From contig NZ_FNAJ01000006.1 of NCBI RefSeq assembly GCF_900101905.1, positions 1 through 64,000 on the forward strand: a DNA stretch of 64,000 nucleotides. The letters are read 5' to 3'. The position numbers and the translations under genes were made by a program. Under the pieces are notes generated by a model that had not been told where the DNA came from, made no database searches, and saw only the letters and a program-made list of their open reading frames with translations. The stretch comes from Myxococcus virescens. GTDB taxonomy: Bacteria > Myxococcota > Myxococcia > Myxococcales > Myxococcaceae. Numbering within the stretch: position 1 is the first letter of the stretch; every line of letters starts with the position of its first letter. Of this stretch, positions 15,543-23,894 are shown piece by piece.

Positions 15543-16496
15543 TCAAATCGGCCCGTAGGACGGTTCCGCGGCGCTGGGCACCGCCAGCGACACCGAGCCC
15601 GTGCTCAGGTTCGCGCGGTAGATGCCCGTGTCGCTCCCGCCAGCGCTGATGAGGAAGCCCAGCTGGCTGGCGCCCGTCCAGCTCGGCCACGACTCCTCGC
15701 CCGCCCCCCCGCTGGTGACGCGCTGGAGCGCCCCCACGTTCGAGCCCGACACCTGCCCCACGAAGATGCGCGTGCCACCGGAGGACAGGCGCCCATCCAG
15801 CGCCACCTGGGAGCCGTTCGGAGACACCGCCACGCGGTTCTCCACGAACTGCACGCCCGCGCTCAGGGAGGAGTAGGTGATGGTGCCCCCGTTGAGCGGC
15901 ACGTGCGCAAGCTGGTCGAGCTGGTTCAACCCGCTGCCCGCGCCCGCCAGCACCGCGCTCCCGTTGGGCAGGAAGGACGGCGCGCCGTAGGCGATGACGT
16001 TGTTGGGCGTGAGCTCCTGGAAGCCGCTGCCGTCCGTGTTGATGCGCGCCAGCGCCGTCTGGGAGCTGTTGCCCGGTGAGAAGACGAAGACGACGCTGCG
16101 TCCGTCCGGACTGAAGGTGGGCGTGCGGAAGTTGGAGCAGCCGCGCGCGCACGTCGAATCATTCGCCCGGAACAGCGTGGAGGGCGTGCCGCCCGAGGTG
16201 GGCACCGTCAGCAGCGAGGTGGTGCCGCCGCTGCGCTGGACGAACACCACGCTGCGGCCGTCGCGCGACACGGAAGGCCAGTAGGCGCCGCCCACGCTGG
16301 TCAGCCGCTGCGGGCTGTTGGCGTCGCCGTTGTCGTCCACCACGAAGACGTTGCGGTCGTCCTCGCGCACGAAGGCGAAGCCACGGGTGAAGAGGACGTC
16401 CCCGATGCCGCCGCCGCCACCGTCGTCCAGGGGCTCGCAGCCCCCCAACATCCCCACCGCCAAGACCGCTCCGAGGAACCTCCGCTTGCCCGTCAT
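15543..16496 (-). CDS. TolB-like beta-propeller lipoprotein
   Basis: A 317-residue protein starting at the ATG at 16496, the one with correct spacing from GGAG; two further starts lie 6-9 bases upstream. A lipobox (AVGMLGGC) is followed by a Gly-rich linker. Repeated WD40/PD40-type blades follow: YWPSVSRDGRSVVFVQ, TPTFSPDGRSVVFVF and RVAVSPNGSQVALDG. TolB-type propellers mediate periplasmic protein contacts. The Gly run and the absence of tol genes nearby leave the role open. It is probably anchored to the outer or inner membrane. Confidence 0.85.
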   Translation of the reverse strand: MTGKRRFLGAVLAVGMLGGCEPLDDGGGGGIGDVLFTRGFAFVREDDRNVFVVDDNGDANSPQRLTSVGGAYWPSVSRDGRSVVFVQRSGGTTSLLTVPTSGGTPSTLFRANDSTCARGCSNFRTPTFSPDGRSVVFVFSPGNSSQTALARINTDGSGFQELTPNNVIAYGAPSFLPNGSAVLAGAGSGLNQLDQLAHVPLNGGTITYSSLSAGVQFVENRVAVSPNGSQVALDGRLSSGGTRIFVGQVSGSNVGALQRVTSGGAGEESWPSWTGASQLGFLISAGGSDTGIYRANLSTGSVSLAVPSAAEPSYGPI

Positions 16497-16595
16497 CGTC
16501 ATCACTCCGCTTCCCGGCCGATAGAGAGCCCCGTACTACAGAGCGCACCGGGACTGACGTCAACGCGCCACGGGTGATTCAACGCACGGTCAAGG

Positions 16596-17123
16596 TCAGC
16601 GGTTGAGCTTCTGGAGCTCGTTGCGGCAGAGGTTGCAGAGCGACAGTTGCTTGCGGTCGCAGTCCTGCGGCGTCTGCGCGAAGAACATCACGCACCGAGG
16701 GTCCTCGCAGTAGGACAACCCGAGCAGGTGTCCCGCCTGGTGCACCACCTCCACCTGCGCGCGGCGCCGCAACATGTCGCTGGCGGCGCCCTGGGCCAGG
16801 CGATGGAGGCTCATCACCGCCGTCTTCGATTCGCGGTCCGCTTCCCCGAAGACGAAAGGCGAGTCCGGGACGAAGAGGTCCACGTCGGAGATGCCCAACA
16901 CGGCGAACTGGCCGGGCTCCAGCATGGGCGTCAGCCGCCGCATGATGGCGTTGCAGTGGTACTGGCCACGGTCCTTGTTGAAGGCGTAGGCGGGCGTCGG
17001 CAATACCGTCTTCGACACCACGGCCGCGACACCCATTTGCGCCGCCAGCGGGTCCTGCAAGTCCCTCAAGAGAGAGGCTGGCGGGCTACCCACGGAGACC
17101 AGAAGGAGTGTCTTCTGCGGCAT
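16596..17123 (-). CDS. Archaemetzincin-family protein with altered catalytic Glu
   Basis: A 175-residue protein with the archaemetzincin layout: zinc motif at residues 128-139 and Cys 139, 144, 163 and 166 for the second zinc. The zinc motif reads HQAGHLLGLSYC where family members have HExxHxxGxxxC. Codon CAG therefore puts Gln129 in place of the general base Glu. Metal binding can persist, but hydrolysis should be weak or lost. Start at 17123 (MPQKTLLLV); 17141 is an alternative but lacks a ribosome site. No signal peptide. Confidence 0.85.
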   Translation of the reverse strand: MPQKTLLLVSVGSPPASLLRDLQDPLAAQMGVAAVVSKTVLPTPAYAFNKDRGQYHCNAIMRRLTPMLEPGQFAVLGISDVDLFVPDSPFVFGEADRESKTAVMSLHRLAQGAASDMLRRRAQVEVVHQAGHLLGLSYCEDPRCVMFFAQTPQDCDRKQLSLCNLCRNELQKLNR

Positions 17124-17184
17124 CGGCCCACCGTCCTTCATGCACGGGACGGACGCATGGCTACCGCGTCCCCCCGGAGCGGAG

Positions 17185-17258
17185 TGGCTGGGGCGCAAGG
17201 ATTCGAACCTTGATACTCAGAGTCAAAGTCTGATGTCCTGCCATTAGACGACGCCCCA
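17185..17258 (-). tRNA. tRNA-Gln (anticodon TTG)
   Basis: On the minus strand the sequence folds as a tRNA. Acceptor TGGGGCG pairs with CGCCCCA, the anticodon stem CAGA/TCTG encloses loop CTTTGAC (anticodon TTG), the T arm carries GGTTCGAATCC, and the 3' CCA is encoded. Gln acceptance follows from the anticodon. Confidence 0.95.
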
Positions 17259-17288
17259 GCAGGTTCTCTCGTGTACTTCTGGTGTCCG

Positions 17289-17294
17289 AGTGTA
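17289..17294 (-). promoter_or_regulatory. Possible -10 box of the tRNA-Gln gene
   Basis: TACACT on the minus strand lies 31 bases before the mature tRNA 5' end. A convincing -35 hexamer was not found at 17 bases (TTCCCC at 18 is weak), so this is tentative. Confidence 0.25.
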
Positions 17295-17470
17295 CGGCAT
17301 CCCGACGGGTGCGGGGAACTCCCCTGACGCGGTTCTCTGCAATGTCAGCCACTGGACCCCTCGCCCGGGCCCCGGTGACGGCTGGAGCCGGGCGCATTGT
17401 CGCTCTCCCATTACACCTGGAGTAAAGCCGCCCCCGGATTCGCGCCAGGAGCGGCCTTCCCCCTTCCCGG

Positions 17471-18628
17471 TCAGCCCTTGAGGACGGCGAGCGGTGTCAG
17501 GCGCAGGAGCGGCCGGACGAGGTCGGCCTCGTCCTCCAGCACCTCGGTGATGTCGCGGTAGGCGGCGGGCGCTTCCTCCACCAGGGCGGCGGCGCGCCCC
17601 TTGTCGTACACCACGCGGCGCAGCACGTGCTCCAGCGCCGCCGGGCGGATGCGCGCCCGTGCCTCCGCACGGGTGAGGACGCGGCCCGCCCCGTGTGAGC
17701 AGGAACGGAAGGCACGCGGCTCGCCCCGGCCCTCCACGACGTAGGACGCCGTCCCCATGGAACCCGGGATGAGCCCGCGTTGGCCGGCCTGGAGCCCCAC
17801 CGCGCCCTTGCGGTGGACCCACAGCATGCGGCCCCCGTGCTCCTCCTGGGCGACGTGGTTGTGGTGCACGTCCACGGCCGACGCGGGGTCGGCGGCCACG
17901 CCCAGGGCTTCTTCCAGGACGTCCAGCGCGCGAGCGGCGATGGCCTCCCGGTTGGCGAGCGCGAAGCGGCAGGCCCACTGCGTGTCGGCGAGGCAGGCGG
18001 CGCCCTCGGCGGTGTGGAGATCCAGGGCCGGCAAGCCGCCCTCCCCGAGCGCCCGGGCCACCCGCCCGTGGTGGTCCGCGATGGCCGCGCCGACGCCCCG
18101 CGAGCCGGTGTGCAGCAGCAGCCAGAGGGCCCCGTCCGCATCCCGGTCCAGTTCGAGGAAGTGGTTGCCGCCCCCGAGCGTCGCCAGGTGTCTGGGCGCC
18201 AGCCGCTCCCAGGCATGGCGCAGCTTCTGGGTGGACAGGGGTGGTGACTCCAGCGCGGGGGGCAAGGGCAGCCCCCGGCCCCGGTGAGCGGCGTCACCCA
18301 CGGGGATGCGCTCGGCCCACTGAGACAGCACACGCTCCAGCACGTCCCGTCCGGGAAGGCCCGAGGTGAGTGGGAAACGCCAGGCGCTCACGCCGCAGCC
18401 CAGGTCTCCGCCCAGGGCCCCCGGTACGACGTGGTGCTCGGTGGCGAAGACGGTGCCCACTGCGATGCCGGTTGCGACGTGGAGGTCCGGCATGGCGGCC
18501 ACGTGCTCCACGACATAGGGCTGGGAGGCGATGTGACGCAGTTGCTTCTCCGCGCCGGGAGGCAGCGCTCGGGCCCAGACGAGGATGGGCCTGCAGCCCG
18601 GCGCGGGCGGAAGGAGACGGGGCATCAT
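17471..18628 (-). CDS. RtcB-family RNA ligase
   Basis: A 385-residue protein with the RtcB active-site set: Asp and Cys in GGDLGCGVSA, His in LGGGNHFLEL, His in HTGSRG, HHNHVAQEE, and the guanylate-accepting His in SCSHGAGR. All metal and GMP ligands are present, so it should join 2',3'-cyclic phosphate or 3'-phosphate RNA ends to 5'-OH ends. It is shorter than the common 400-480 residues, like the release-factor-linked subgroup. The start overlaps the end of the RbfA-like gene by four bases (ATGA), with GGAGG upstream, showing translational coupling. Confidence 0.9.
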   Translation of the reverse strand: MMPRLLPPAPGCRPILVWARALPPGAEKQLRHIASQPYVVEHVAAMPDLHVATGIAVGTVFATEHHVVPGALGGDLGCGVSAWRFPLTSGLPGRDVLERVLSQWAERIPVGDAAHRGRGLPLPPALESPPLSTQKLRHAWERLAPRHLATLGGGNHFLELDRDADGALWLLLHTGSRGVGAAIADHHGRVARALGEGGLPALDLHTAEGAACLADTQWACRFALANREAIAARALDVLEEALGVAADPASAVDVHHNHVAQEEHGGRMLWVHRKGAVGLQAGQRGLIPGSMGTASYVVEGRGEPRAFRSCSHGAGRVLTRAEARARIRPAALEHVLRRVVYDKGRAAALVEEAPAAYRDITEVLEDEADLVRPLLRLTPLAVLKG

Positions 18629-18987
18629 GACTCGCCCTCCTCCGCCGCTCCGGGCGTGTGCTCCGAGACGCCGATGTAGATGAAGCGAAGCTGCGGCACG
18701 CGCTTGAGGTCGAGGTGCTCCGCGAGCTGCGAGCGCAGGTAGCCGCTGGCGCCTTCGAGCGCCGCCTGCAGGGGACGAAGGCCGGCAGCCGCGGCTTCGG
18801 GCGTGACGGTGTAGCCGATGCGAACGAGGCGGCCGTCCGGCGACAGCTCGAAGGACGTCAGCGCGACGCCTTCGAGCCTCGGGTCGGACAGCTCACCCCG
18901 GAAGGTGCGGGAGACTTCTTGGGACAGATGGGACTGCACGCGCAGATGGCGCGATGACGAGGTACGGCGATTCCTGGAAGAGGACAT
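18625..18987 (-). CDS. RbfA-like ribosome-binding factor
   Basis: A 120-residue KH-fold protein of RbfA size and pattern: basic N-terminus (MSSSRNRRTSSSRHLRVQSH), ELSDPRLEGVALTSFELSPDGR, then LRSQLAEHLDLKRVPQLRFIY. RbfA binds the 30S subunit during 16S rRNA maturation. Canonical rbfA normally lies with nusA-infB, which are absent here, so this may be a second copy. Its stop overlaps the start of the RtcB ligase gene, tying a 30S factor to an RNA-repair ligase. Confidence 0.8.
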   Translation of the reverse strand: MSSSRNRRTSSSRHLRVQSHLSQEVSRTFRGELSDPRLEGVALTSFELSPDGRLVRIGYTVTPEAAAAGLRPLQAALEGASGYLRSQLAEHLDLKRVPQLRFIYIGVSEHTPGAAEEGES

Positions 18988-19488
18988 GAGAGGACGAACG
19001 GTTCCCAGAAGGCCGCGCGTGCCCCTCGTGCGCGCCCGACTTCAAGCCGTCAGCGACGCACGAGACACACGCCGGCCCATTGCACGGAGGCAAAGGCTCC
19101 GCGCACATGCCGAATCCAAGGCCCTGGAAGCGCGCTCCGTCCCGCTCAGCGAGGGAGGCAGCCCACCCGGTTCAGCACGTTCAGCGCGGAGCGACCCGAG
19201 ACTCCATTCAAGACACGTCCCATGGCACACCTCCCGCCGCGTGCGTGACTCCCGCGCGGACCGTGATGCTGCGCACGCAAGATGTGACCGCCACCCTGCC
19301 CGCGTCAAGCGACAGCCCCAGACGGCAGGACGCGGGCAGACCTGACAGCCAACCACCCCTCGGGCCCGTGCCCTGTGTCCGGTGTCGGCGGGTGACCACC
19401 CTCACTTTCCAGCAGCGGACGTGCGTCTCAACGCGGCCGTGGGCATGGCCTGCCGCCGCGCTACGCAGCGGGCACGAGGTGAAGGCAC
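18988..19488. other. Intergenic stretch between divergent genes
   Basis: About 500 bases with no conventional gene. Longer frames here lack ribosome sites and protein-like composition. The only candidate is the 25-codon frame on the minus strand. The stretch probably carries the promoters for the RbfA/RtcB operon and the oxidoreductase. Confidence 0.5.
19146..19223 (-). CDS. Possible 25-aa small protein or leader peptide
   Basis: The ATG at 19223 follows GGGAGG at ideal spacing, and the frame (MGRVLNGVSGRSALNVLNRV...) ends at 19146. The ribosome site is the main support. It lies within the 500-bp stretch between the RbfA-like gene and the divergent flavoprotein gene. It could be a small protein, a leader peptide or chance. 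Confidence 0.3.
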   Translation of the reverse strand: MGRVLNGVSGRSALNVLNRVGCLPR

Positions 19489-20880
19489 ATGGCGGAAGCG
19501 TTCGACGTGGTGGTGATTGGGGCAGGCCCCGCGGGTGAGGTCGCCGGTGCGCGCGCCGCGGAGGCCGGGCTGTCAGTGGCATTGGTGGAGCATGAGCTGC
19601 TCGGCGGCGAGTGCTCGTACTGGGCCTGCATCCCCAGCAAGGCCTTGCTGCGCCCGAGCGAAGCGCGGTGGCTGGCGGAGCATGCCGCCGGCGTGCGCGA
19701 GAAGCTCCAGGAGGGCATCGACGCGCGCGCGGTGCTGGCCCGCCGGGATTCGATGGTCAACAACTACCAGGACGACTCCCAGGTGAAGTGGGCCGAGGGC
19801 GCGAAGCTGAAGGTGGTGCGGGGCACCGGCAAGCTCACGGGCCCGCGCAAGGTGCGCGTGGAGAACAAGGACGGCACCGTGCGGGAGCTGGAGGCCCGAA
19901 AAGCCGTGGTGCTGGCCACCGGCAGCCATCCGCGCGTCCCGGACATCCCGGGGCTGAAGGACGCCCAGCCCTGGGACAACCGCCAAGGCACCGGCGCCAG
20001 GCAGGTGCCCAAGCGGCTGGTGGTGCTGGGCGGCGGCGCGGTCGGGGTGGAGCTGGCCCAGGCGTGGCGCTCGCTGGGCGCCGAGGTGACGCTGGTGCAG
20101 CGCGGAAAGAGGTTGCTGTCCCGCGCGGAGCCCTTCGCCAGCGAGCAGGTGGCCCAGGCGCTGCGAGCTGCCGGCGCGCGCGTCCTGCTGGGAATGAACG
20201 CGACGCGCGTCCAGCGGCCCGGCGGCAAGGGCGAGGTGACGGTGACGCTGTCCAATGGCGAGCAGGTCGTCGCGGACGAAATCCTGGTGGCCATGGGCCG
20301 CGTGCCCCGCACGGAAGGAATCGGGCTGGAGACGGTGGGGCTCGAGGGCGGCAAGCCCGTGGAGGTGGATGACCAGCTCCGCGCGAAGGGCGTGGACGGC
20401 GGCTGGCTCTACGCGTGCGGCGACACCAATGGCCGCAACCTCCTCACCCATATGGGCAAGTACCAGGCCCGCATGGTGGGCGACGTCATCGCGGGCAAGC
20501 AGGCAAGAGCGTGGGCGGACGCGAAGGCCACCCCACAAGTCGTCTTCACCCACCCGCAGGTGGCCAGCGTGGGCCTCACCGAGGCCAAGGCGCGCGAGGC
20601 CGGGCTGCCGGTGCGCACGGTGGAGCAGCAGCTCCAGGACGTGTCCGGCACGTCGCTGGTGGGCAAGGGCCTCACTGGCACCGTGAAGTGGGTGGTGGAC
20701 GAGAAGCGCCGGGTGCTCGTGGGCGCCACGTTCACCGGGCCGGAGGTGGGAGAGATGCTCCATGCGGCCACCATCGCCGTGGCGGGGGAGGTGCCGCTCG
20801 ACACGTTGTGGCACGCGGTGCCGTCGTTCCCCACCATGAGCGAGGTGTGGTTGAAGCTGTTGGAGGCGTACGGCCTCTAG
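19489..20880 (+). CDS. FAD-dependent pyridine nucleotide-disulfide oxidoreductase (Lpd/MerA-like)
   Basis: A 463-residue flavoprotein: FAD motif VVVIGAGPAGEVAG (9-20), redox pair in GGECSYWACIPSK (C42/C47), NAD(P) motif VVLGGGAVGVELAQ and second FAD motif YACGDTNG, then a dimerisation domain. The usual HPTxSE catalytic base is replaced: the segment reads PSFPTMSE, with Phe at the His site, so it is probably not a true dihydrolipoamide dehydrogenase. It may be a quinone or disulfide reductase. ATG at 19489. Confidence 0.85.
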   Translation: MAEAFDVVVIGAGPAGEVAGARAAEAGLSVALVEHELLGGECSYWACIPSKALLRPSEARWLAEHAAGVREKLQEGIDARAVLARRDSMVNNYQDDSQVKWAEGAKLKVVRGTGKLTGPRKVRVENKDGTVRELEARKAVVLATGSHPRVPDIPGLKDAQPWDNRQGTGARQVPKRLVVLGGGAVGVELAQAWRSLGAEVTLVQRGKRLLSRAEPFASEQVAQALRAAGARVLLGMNATRVQRPGGKGEVTVTLSNGEQVVADEILVAMGRVPRTEGIGLETVGLEGGKPVEVDDQLRAKGVDGGWLYACGDTNGRNLLTHMGKYQARMVGDVIAGKQARAWADAKATPQVVFTHPQVASVGLTEAKAREAGLPVRTVEQQLQDVSGTSLVGKGLTGTVKWVVDEKRRVLVGATFTGPEVGEMLHAATIAVAGEVPLDTLWHAVPSFPTMSEVWLKLLEAYGL

Positions 20881-20955
20881 CGCGCCGCCCCCTCCGTTGC
20901 GTGCGCGGGGGTGGGCGTGGAATGGTGCCGCTGCCCACCCCACCCCTCCCTACCG

Positions 20956-22230
20956 ATGACCGCCGTCGCCCCGGGGCCCTCCGGCTCCGAATCCCCCCCA
21001 CCGGCCGCGGGTGAGGGGACATCCATTGGAGTGAGCGCGCGCTGGGCGCGCTGGGCCTGGTGGCTCGTGCTGGCCGTCCTGGCCGTGGCCGCCATCGCCG
21101 TGGGGCAGCATCCCCGCAGGGGCGTGGACTTCCGCGTCTACCTCATGGCGGCGGAGCGCTTCTGGGAAGCCACGGACATCTACCGCCTGTCCGACGGCCA
21201 CATGCCGTTCAAGTACGCGCCCATCACCGCGCCGCTGTTCCTTCCCTTCACCCTGCTCCCCGCGCGCGCCGCCGTGGCCCTGTGGAACCTGGGCTCCATC
21301 GCCGCGCTCGCCGCCGTGGCCCGCCTCACCATGCGCGCCACGCCTTCGTCGGGGGAAGCCACGCCCTGGGCCTGGGCGCCCGCGCTGACGACGCTGGCCC
21401 TGCTGCCGGCCTTCACCTTCGAGCTGTTCTACGGCCAGGTGGACGCCGTCATCCTGTTGCTCATCCTCCTGTGCACGCTCGGCGCCGAACGCGGACAGGT
21501 GTGGCGCCCTGGCGCCGCCTTCGCCGTCGCCTTCCTGCTCAAGCCGCCCGCCGCCCTCGTCGGCCTCTTCTTCCTGTGGCGCCGGCACTGGCGCGTCATC
21601 GGCGCCACCGCCGTGGTGGGCGGGGTGCTCACCCTGCCCACGCTCGCCCGCTACGGCTGGGACGGCACGCTGGTCCAGTTCCAACTGTGGAGCGACACCC
21701 TGGCGCGCACCACGCCGCCCTGGGCGCTCCAGTCCAACACCCAGGGCCTGCCCACCGCGCTGCTGGCGCTGGTGTACCCGCCCGACGCCGTGGTGCCCCC
21801 CGGTGACATGTCGCTGGCGCAGGCCGTGGCGCTGGTCCTCTTCGTCGCCGCCGTGGTGTGGGCAAGACCCGGGCCGGCGGACCTCATCGCCGTGTGTTGC
21901 CTGGGTGTCACCCTGCTGTCACCGCTGGCGTGGCGCGCGAACTACGTGCTGGCCTGGCCGTTGATCCGCGCCGCGGTGGAGAGCCGCCACCGGCCCAACC
22001 TGGTGCTGGTGGCGCTCATCGCCCTCACGGGTCTCCTGGTCTCTGACTCGGGACTGGGCGCGGAATGGAGCCGCCACGTCCTCCTGTGGCGCCCCTTCGC
22101 GCTCGTCTACACCGCGTTGCTGATCGCCCTGCTGTCGCAGATGCGCCGCATGGGCGCACCGCGAGCGGTGGCGGACGCCGACGCCGTGTCACGCCTGCCA
22201 CGTTGCTTTGGTGGCGGGCTCGCGCCGTGA
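20956..22230 (+). CDS. GT87-like (DUF2029) polytopic mannosyltransferase family protein
   Basis: A 424-residue inner-membrane protein with about 10-11 helices. The first periplasmic loop holds GVDFRVYLMAAERFWEATDI and DGHMPFKYAPITAP, the acidic and YxYxP-type pattern of GT87 (DUF2029; PimE-like) polyprenyl-phosphate mannosyltransferases. The start at 20956 (MTAVAPGPSG) gives a short cytoplasmic leader; an earlier in-frame start is less likely. The Asp in GVDF is the probable catalytic base. Substrate unknown; it may act in envelope glycan or glycolipid synthesis. Confidence 0.75.
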   Translation: MTAVAPGPSGSESPPPAAGEGTSIGVSARWARWAWWLVLAVLAVAAIAVGQHPRRGVDFRVYLMAAERFWEATDIYRLSDGHMPFKYAPITAPLFLPFTLLPARAAVALWNLGSIAALAAVARLTMRATPSSGEATPWAWAPALTTLALLPAFTFELFYGQVDAVILLLILLCTLGAERGQVWRPGAAFAVAFLLKPPAALVGLFFLWRRHWRVIGATAVVGGVLTLPTLARYGWDGTLVQFQLWSDTLARTTPPWALQSNTQGLPTALLALVYPPDAVVPPGDMSLAQAVALVLFVAAVVWARPGPADLIAVCCLGVTLLSPLAWRANYVLAWPLIRAAVESRHRPNLVLVALIALTGLLVSDSGLGAEWSRHVLLWRPFALVYTALLIALLSQMRRMGAPRAVADADAVSRLPRCFGGGLAP

Positions 22231-22257
22231 CGCTCCCGTCAATTTGATGGAAGCAAA

Positions 22258-22286
22258 GTGTCACGGGCCCCGGACAGGCCCGACAC
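22258..22286. promoter_or_regulatory. Imperfect hairpin immediately before the TonB start
   Basis: GTGTCaCGGGCC and GGCCCGACAC face each other across seven bases and end directly at the ATG at 22287. If that start is used, the stem would cover the ribosome-binding region. It could also serve as the end of the preceding GT87 transcript. Confidence 0.35.
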
Positions 22287-23096
22287 ATGGCGTCGCTATA
22301 TGCGCGTCCAGTCATGTTCGAGACCTTCGACAGCGGCCCGGACGTCCAATCAGCGCGGCGGTTCGCGCTCTCCACTACGGCGTCCGTCGCCGTGTTCGCG
22401 CTGATGGGCATCGCCGCCGTCACCGCTGCCGGCAAGGTGACGGAAGTCATCAAGGAGAAGAAGGGCACGGACGTGGTGTTCCGTCCGCCGCCCCCTCCTC
22501 CGCCCCCCCCCGTGGTCGAGGCGAAGCCGCCGCCTCCGCCCCCTCCTCCTCCCAAGCCGAAGCTGGCGCCCAGGCCCGCGCCGCCCGCCGCCGCGAAGGC
22601 GCCGCCGCCGGCCGCGCCCTCCGTGGCGCCCGCGCCCATCGTCGTTCCCAAGGAAGTGCCGCTGGAGAAGCCGCCCGAGGCCGCGACGGAGACGGTGGCC
22701 GCCGCGCCCATCGCAGTGGGTGGCACCGGCGCGCTCGTTCCCGGCGGTGTGGTGGGCGGCGTCCCCGGCGGTGACACGCTCGCCGGGGGTGGCGGTCGCG
22801 TCGCGCCCATCAATCTCCCGGAGTCCGGCACGCCGCCGGAGCCCCTGTCCTCCAACCTCACGCCGGAATACCCCTCCGAGGCCCGCTCCAAGGGCCTGGA
22901 AGGCATGGTCATCCTCAAGGGCGTGGTGGGCGTGGATGGCCGCGTCAGCCAACTGAAGGTGATGCGCGGCGACGAGCCCTTCGCCAGCGCGGCCATGGCC
23001 GCCGCGAAGACGTGGCGCTTCAAGCCCGCGGTCGTCGGCGGTCAGCCCACCGCGGTGTTCCGCATCTTCAAGGTTCCGTTCCGTCTCAAGTCGTAA
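22287..23096 (+). CDS. tonB: Energy transducer TonB
   Basis: A 269-residue protein: short cytoplasmic N-terminus, one TM helix (ASVAVFALMGIAAVTAAG), a very long Pro-rich spacer (runs of eight or nine Pro, then Pro/Ala/Lys), a Gly-rich hinge, and a C-terminal TonB fold (LTPEYPSEARSKGLEGMVIL ... TWRFKPAVVGGQP). It carries the proton-motive force from ExbB/ExbD to the outer-membrane receptor. An ATG at 22314 (MFETFD) is an equally plausible start; neither has a strong ribosome site. First gene of a six-gene uptake locus. Confidence 0.9.
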   Translation: MASLYARPVMFETFDSGPDVQSARRFALSTTASVAVFALMGIAAVTAAGKVTEVIKEKKGTDVVFRPPPPPPPPPVVEAKPPPPPPPPPKPKLAPRPAPPAAAKAPPPAAPSVAPAPIVVPKEVPLEKPPEAATETVAAAPIAVGGTGALVPGGVVGGVPGGDTLAGGGGRVAPINLPESGTPPEPLSSNLTPEYPSEARSKGLEGMVILKGVVGVDGRVSQLKVMRGDEPFASAAMAAAKTWRFKPAVVGGQPTAVFRIFKVPFRLKS

Positions 23097-23141
23097 GCCG
23101 AAAAGGCCTCACCCGCACCTGCCCCCCAGGAGCAACCCGTC

Positions 23142-23894
23142 ATGAATTTCAATCTCAGGGACATCTACAACCACATGGGTGTGTTCGCGCTGGGCATCGC
23201 GTGGACCCTCATCCTCTTCGCCGTCGCGTCCCTCGCGGTGTTCTTCGAACGCCTCTTCGTCTTCTTCCGCTCGCGCTCCATCTCCAAGCAATTCGCGTCC
23301 CGCGCCGGTCCGCTCCTCACCCAGCACCAGCACGAGGCGCTGGTGAAGGAGGCGGAGGCCACCAAGGGCAGCCACCTGGCCATGCTGCTGGGCGGTGGCA
23401 TGAAGCACTTCCTCGCGAAGTCCCGCGTGCCGGCCGGCAAGCTGGGTCCGGTGGAGCTCACGCGCCGTGAGCTGGTCCGCATCAACGAGCGCGTCAGCGC
23501 CGACGTGCGCCGTGGCATGTCCGTGCTCGCCACCGTCGGCTCGGTGGCGCCCTTCGTCGGTCTGCTCGGCACGGTGGTGGGCATCATCGAGGCCTTCTCC
23601 GGCATCGCCAAGGAGGGCTCCGGCGGCCTGGGCGCGGTGTCCGCCGGTATCGCCGAGGCGCTCGTCGTCACGGCGCTGGGTCTGCTCGTCGCCATCCCCG
23701 CGGTGCTGATGTTCAACTTCCTCTCCACCCGCGCGGATTCGCTCCAGCTCTCCCTGGACGCCGCGCGGAGCGAGTTCATGGACTACCTGGAGGACCTGGG
23801 GCCGCAAAAGCCCGTGGCCACCAACGGCGCCGCGGTGGCCACGGGCCCGGAGCTGGCTGCTCGCAAGGAGTCCCGCGATGTCCACCCCGCGTAG
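23142..23894 (+). CDS. exbB: ExbB/TolQ-type proton channel subunit
   Basis: A 250-residue MotA/TolQ/ExbB protein. One TM lies near residues 12-32 (GVFALGIAWTLILFAVASLAVFF). The conserved pair at about 130-200 (GSVAPFVGLLGTVVGIIEAF and AEALVVTALGLLVAIPAV) holds the Thr/Glu-lined pore motifs. It powers TonB with ExbD. The ribosome site AGGAG precedes the ATG at 23142. The 3' end overlaps the exbD start by 17 bases, so the subunits are translated together. Confidence 0.9.
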   Translation: MNFNLRDIYNHMGVFALGIAWTLILFAVASLAVFFERLFVFFRSRSISKQFASRAGPLLTQHQHEALVKEAEATKGSHLAMLLGGGMKHFLAKSRVPAGKLGPVELTRRELVRINERVSADVRRGMSVLATVGSVAPFVGLLGTVVGIIEAFSGIAKEGSGGLGAVSAGIAEALVVTALGLLVAIPAVLMFNFLSTRADSLQLSLDAARSEFMDYLEDLGPQKPVATNGAAVATGPELAARKESRDVHPA

